DNA from: Gammaproteobacteria bacterium | GTDB lineage: Bacteria; Gemmatimonadota; Gemmatimonadetes; Longimicrobiales; Gaopeijiaceae | Assembly: GCA_024638345.1 (NCBI GenBank) | Contig: JAHEKL010000132.1 | Coordinates: forward strand, 1 to 7,553 | Direction of reading: 5' to 3' | DNA: 7,553 nt | In this document: positions 7,258 to 7,553 of the stretch, piece by piece | How the letters are laid out: each line of letters opens with the position of its first letter | How positions within the stretch are numbered: position 1 is the stretch's first letter | The notes under the pieces: model-generated | What the model was told of the DNA's origin: nothing | The model's input: the letters and a program-made list of their open reading frames with translations, nothing else | The model's database searches: none | Made by a program: the position numbers and the translations under genes

Positions 7258-7553
7258 TCATGACCCGAGTTCCTCGCGAACGATTCTGTTCGCCTCCTTC
7301 CCGTCGAACCGCCCTCGAATACGGGGCATCAGCTTGCCCATGAGCGGCCCCATCTCCAGCGGCCCTTGCGCGATGAGTTCACGCACCAGGTTCCGGACTT
7401 CCTCTTCGTCGAGCTGGGGTGGAAGAAAGGCGACGAGAATCTCCGATTCCTGCTCCTCCTTTTCCGCAAGCTCCGGACGACCGCCGGAGCGCATTTGTTC
7501 CGCGGATTCGCGACGCTGCTTGATGGCACGGGCGAGGACCTCGCGAACCGTCT
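7258..7553 (-). CDS. yqeY: GatB/YqeY domain protein, partial (5' end outside window)
   Basis: Only the last 97 residues are present; the start lies beyond the right edge. The segment reads as the C-terminal two thirds of a YqeY-type protein (usually about 150 residues): AIKQRRESAEQ, then AGRxDL-like GGRPELAEKEEQESEILVAFLPPQL, then EEEVRNLVRELIAQG, GPLMGKLMPRIRGRFDGKEANRIVREEL and the stop. The KQR-(D/E)S-xEQ, EExEIxxLxxYLPxQLxEEE and MGxxMPxxxGRxDG patterns are the family hallmarks. YqeY shares the helical tail domain of the amidotransferase subunit GatB, which binds tRNA there, so a tRNA-related role is commonly inferred but not established. In many bacteria yqeY sits next to rpsU and dnaG, which fits the genes downstream. 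The usual GRADG is GRFDG here. Fifty-two bases separate its stop from the mutS2 start, with no terminator-like hairpin, so co-transcription is likely. Confidence 0.92.
   Translation of the reverse strand, partial: TVREVLARAIKQRRESAEQMRSGGRPELAEKEEQESEILVAFLPPQLDEEEVRNLVRELIAQGPLEMGPLMGKLMPRIRGRFDGKEANRIVREELGS

Noticed and set aside
1..7553. CRISPR array, tRNA/rRNA genes, insertion sequences or defence genes
   Set aside because: Nearly every base is covered by six conserved housekeeping genes on one strand. No regularly spaced repeats, transposase motifs, terminal inverted repeats or structured RNA signatures were seen.

Overview
This window is a compact, high-GC (by eye about 65%) stretch of bacterial chromosome in which every recognisable gene lies on the minus strand. 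In transcription order (right to left) it holds: the C-terminal part of a GatB/YqeY-family protein, the anti-recombination/ribosome-rescue ATPase MutS2, DNA primase DnaG, a coiled-coil protein with a C4 zinc ribbon (CT398/CdsZ-like), the single-strand exonuclease RecJ, and the N-terminal third of the 16S rRNA methyltransferase RsmD. Both end genes run off the window.

The layout is operon-like. The gaps are 52 bp (yqeY to mutS2) and 16 bp (mutS2 to dnaG). The remaining junctions overlap: 17 bp for dnaG/zinc-ribbon gene, a 4-base GTGA for zinc-ribbon gene/recJ, and a 4-base ATGA for recJ/rsmD. I see no internal promoter or hairpin terminator, so a single polycistronic message with translational coupling is the simplest reading. 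No non-coding stretch exceeds about 52 bp. I see no tRNA, rRNA, CRISPR array, insertion sequence or other mobile feature.

The functions mix replication and repair (primase, RecJ, MutS2) with translation (YqeY, RsmD, and MutS2, whose relatives split collided ribosomes). The order yqeY-mutS2-dnaG resembles the macromolecular-synthesis region (rpsU, dnaG, rpoD) of several phyla, but rpoD does not follow dnaG here; the zinc-ribbon gene and recJ sit in that place. High GC, GTG starts and this gene order suggest a Gram-negative-type lineage such as Gemmatimonadota or a deltaproteobacterium-like group. That is a guess from context, not a determination.

I found no evidence of a new biological system. 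The points most worth a second look are the zinc-ribbon protein's position and acidic repeat-bearing tail, an arginine/serine-rich linker in MutS2, and the start sites and coupling signals at the gene junctions.
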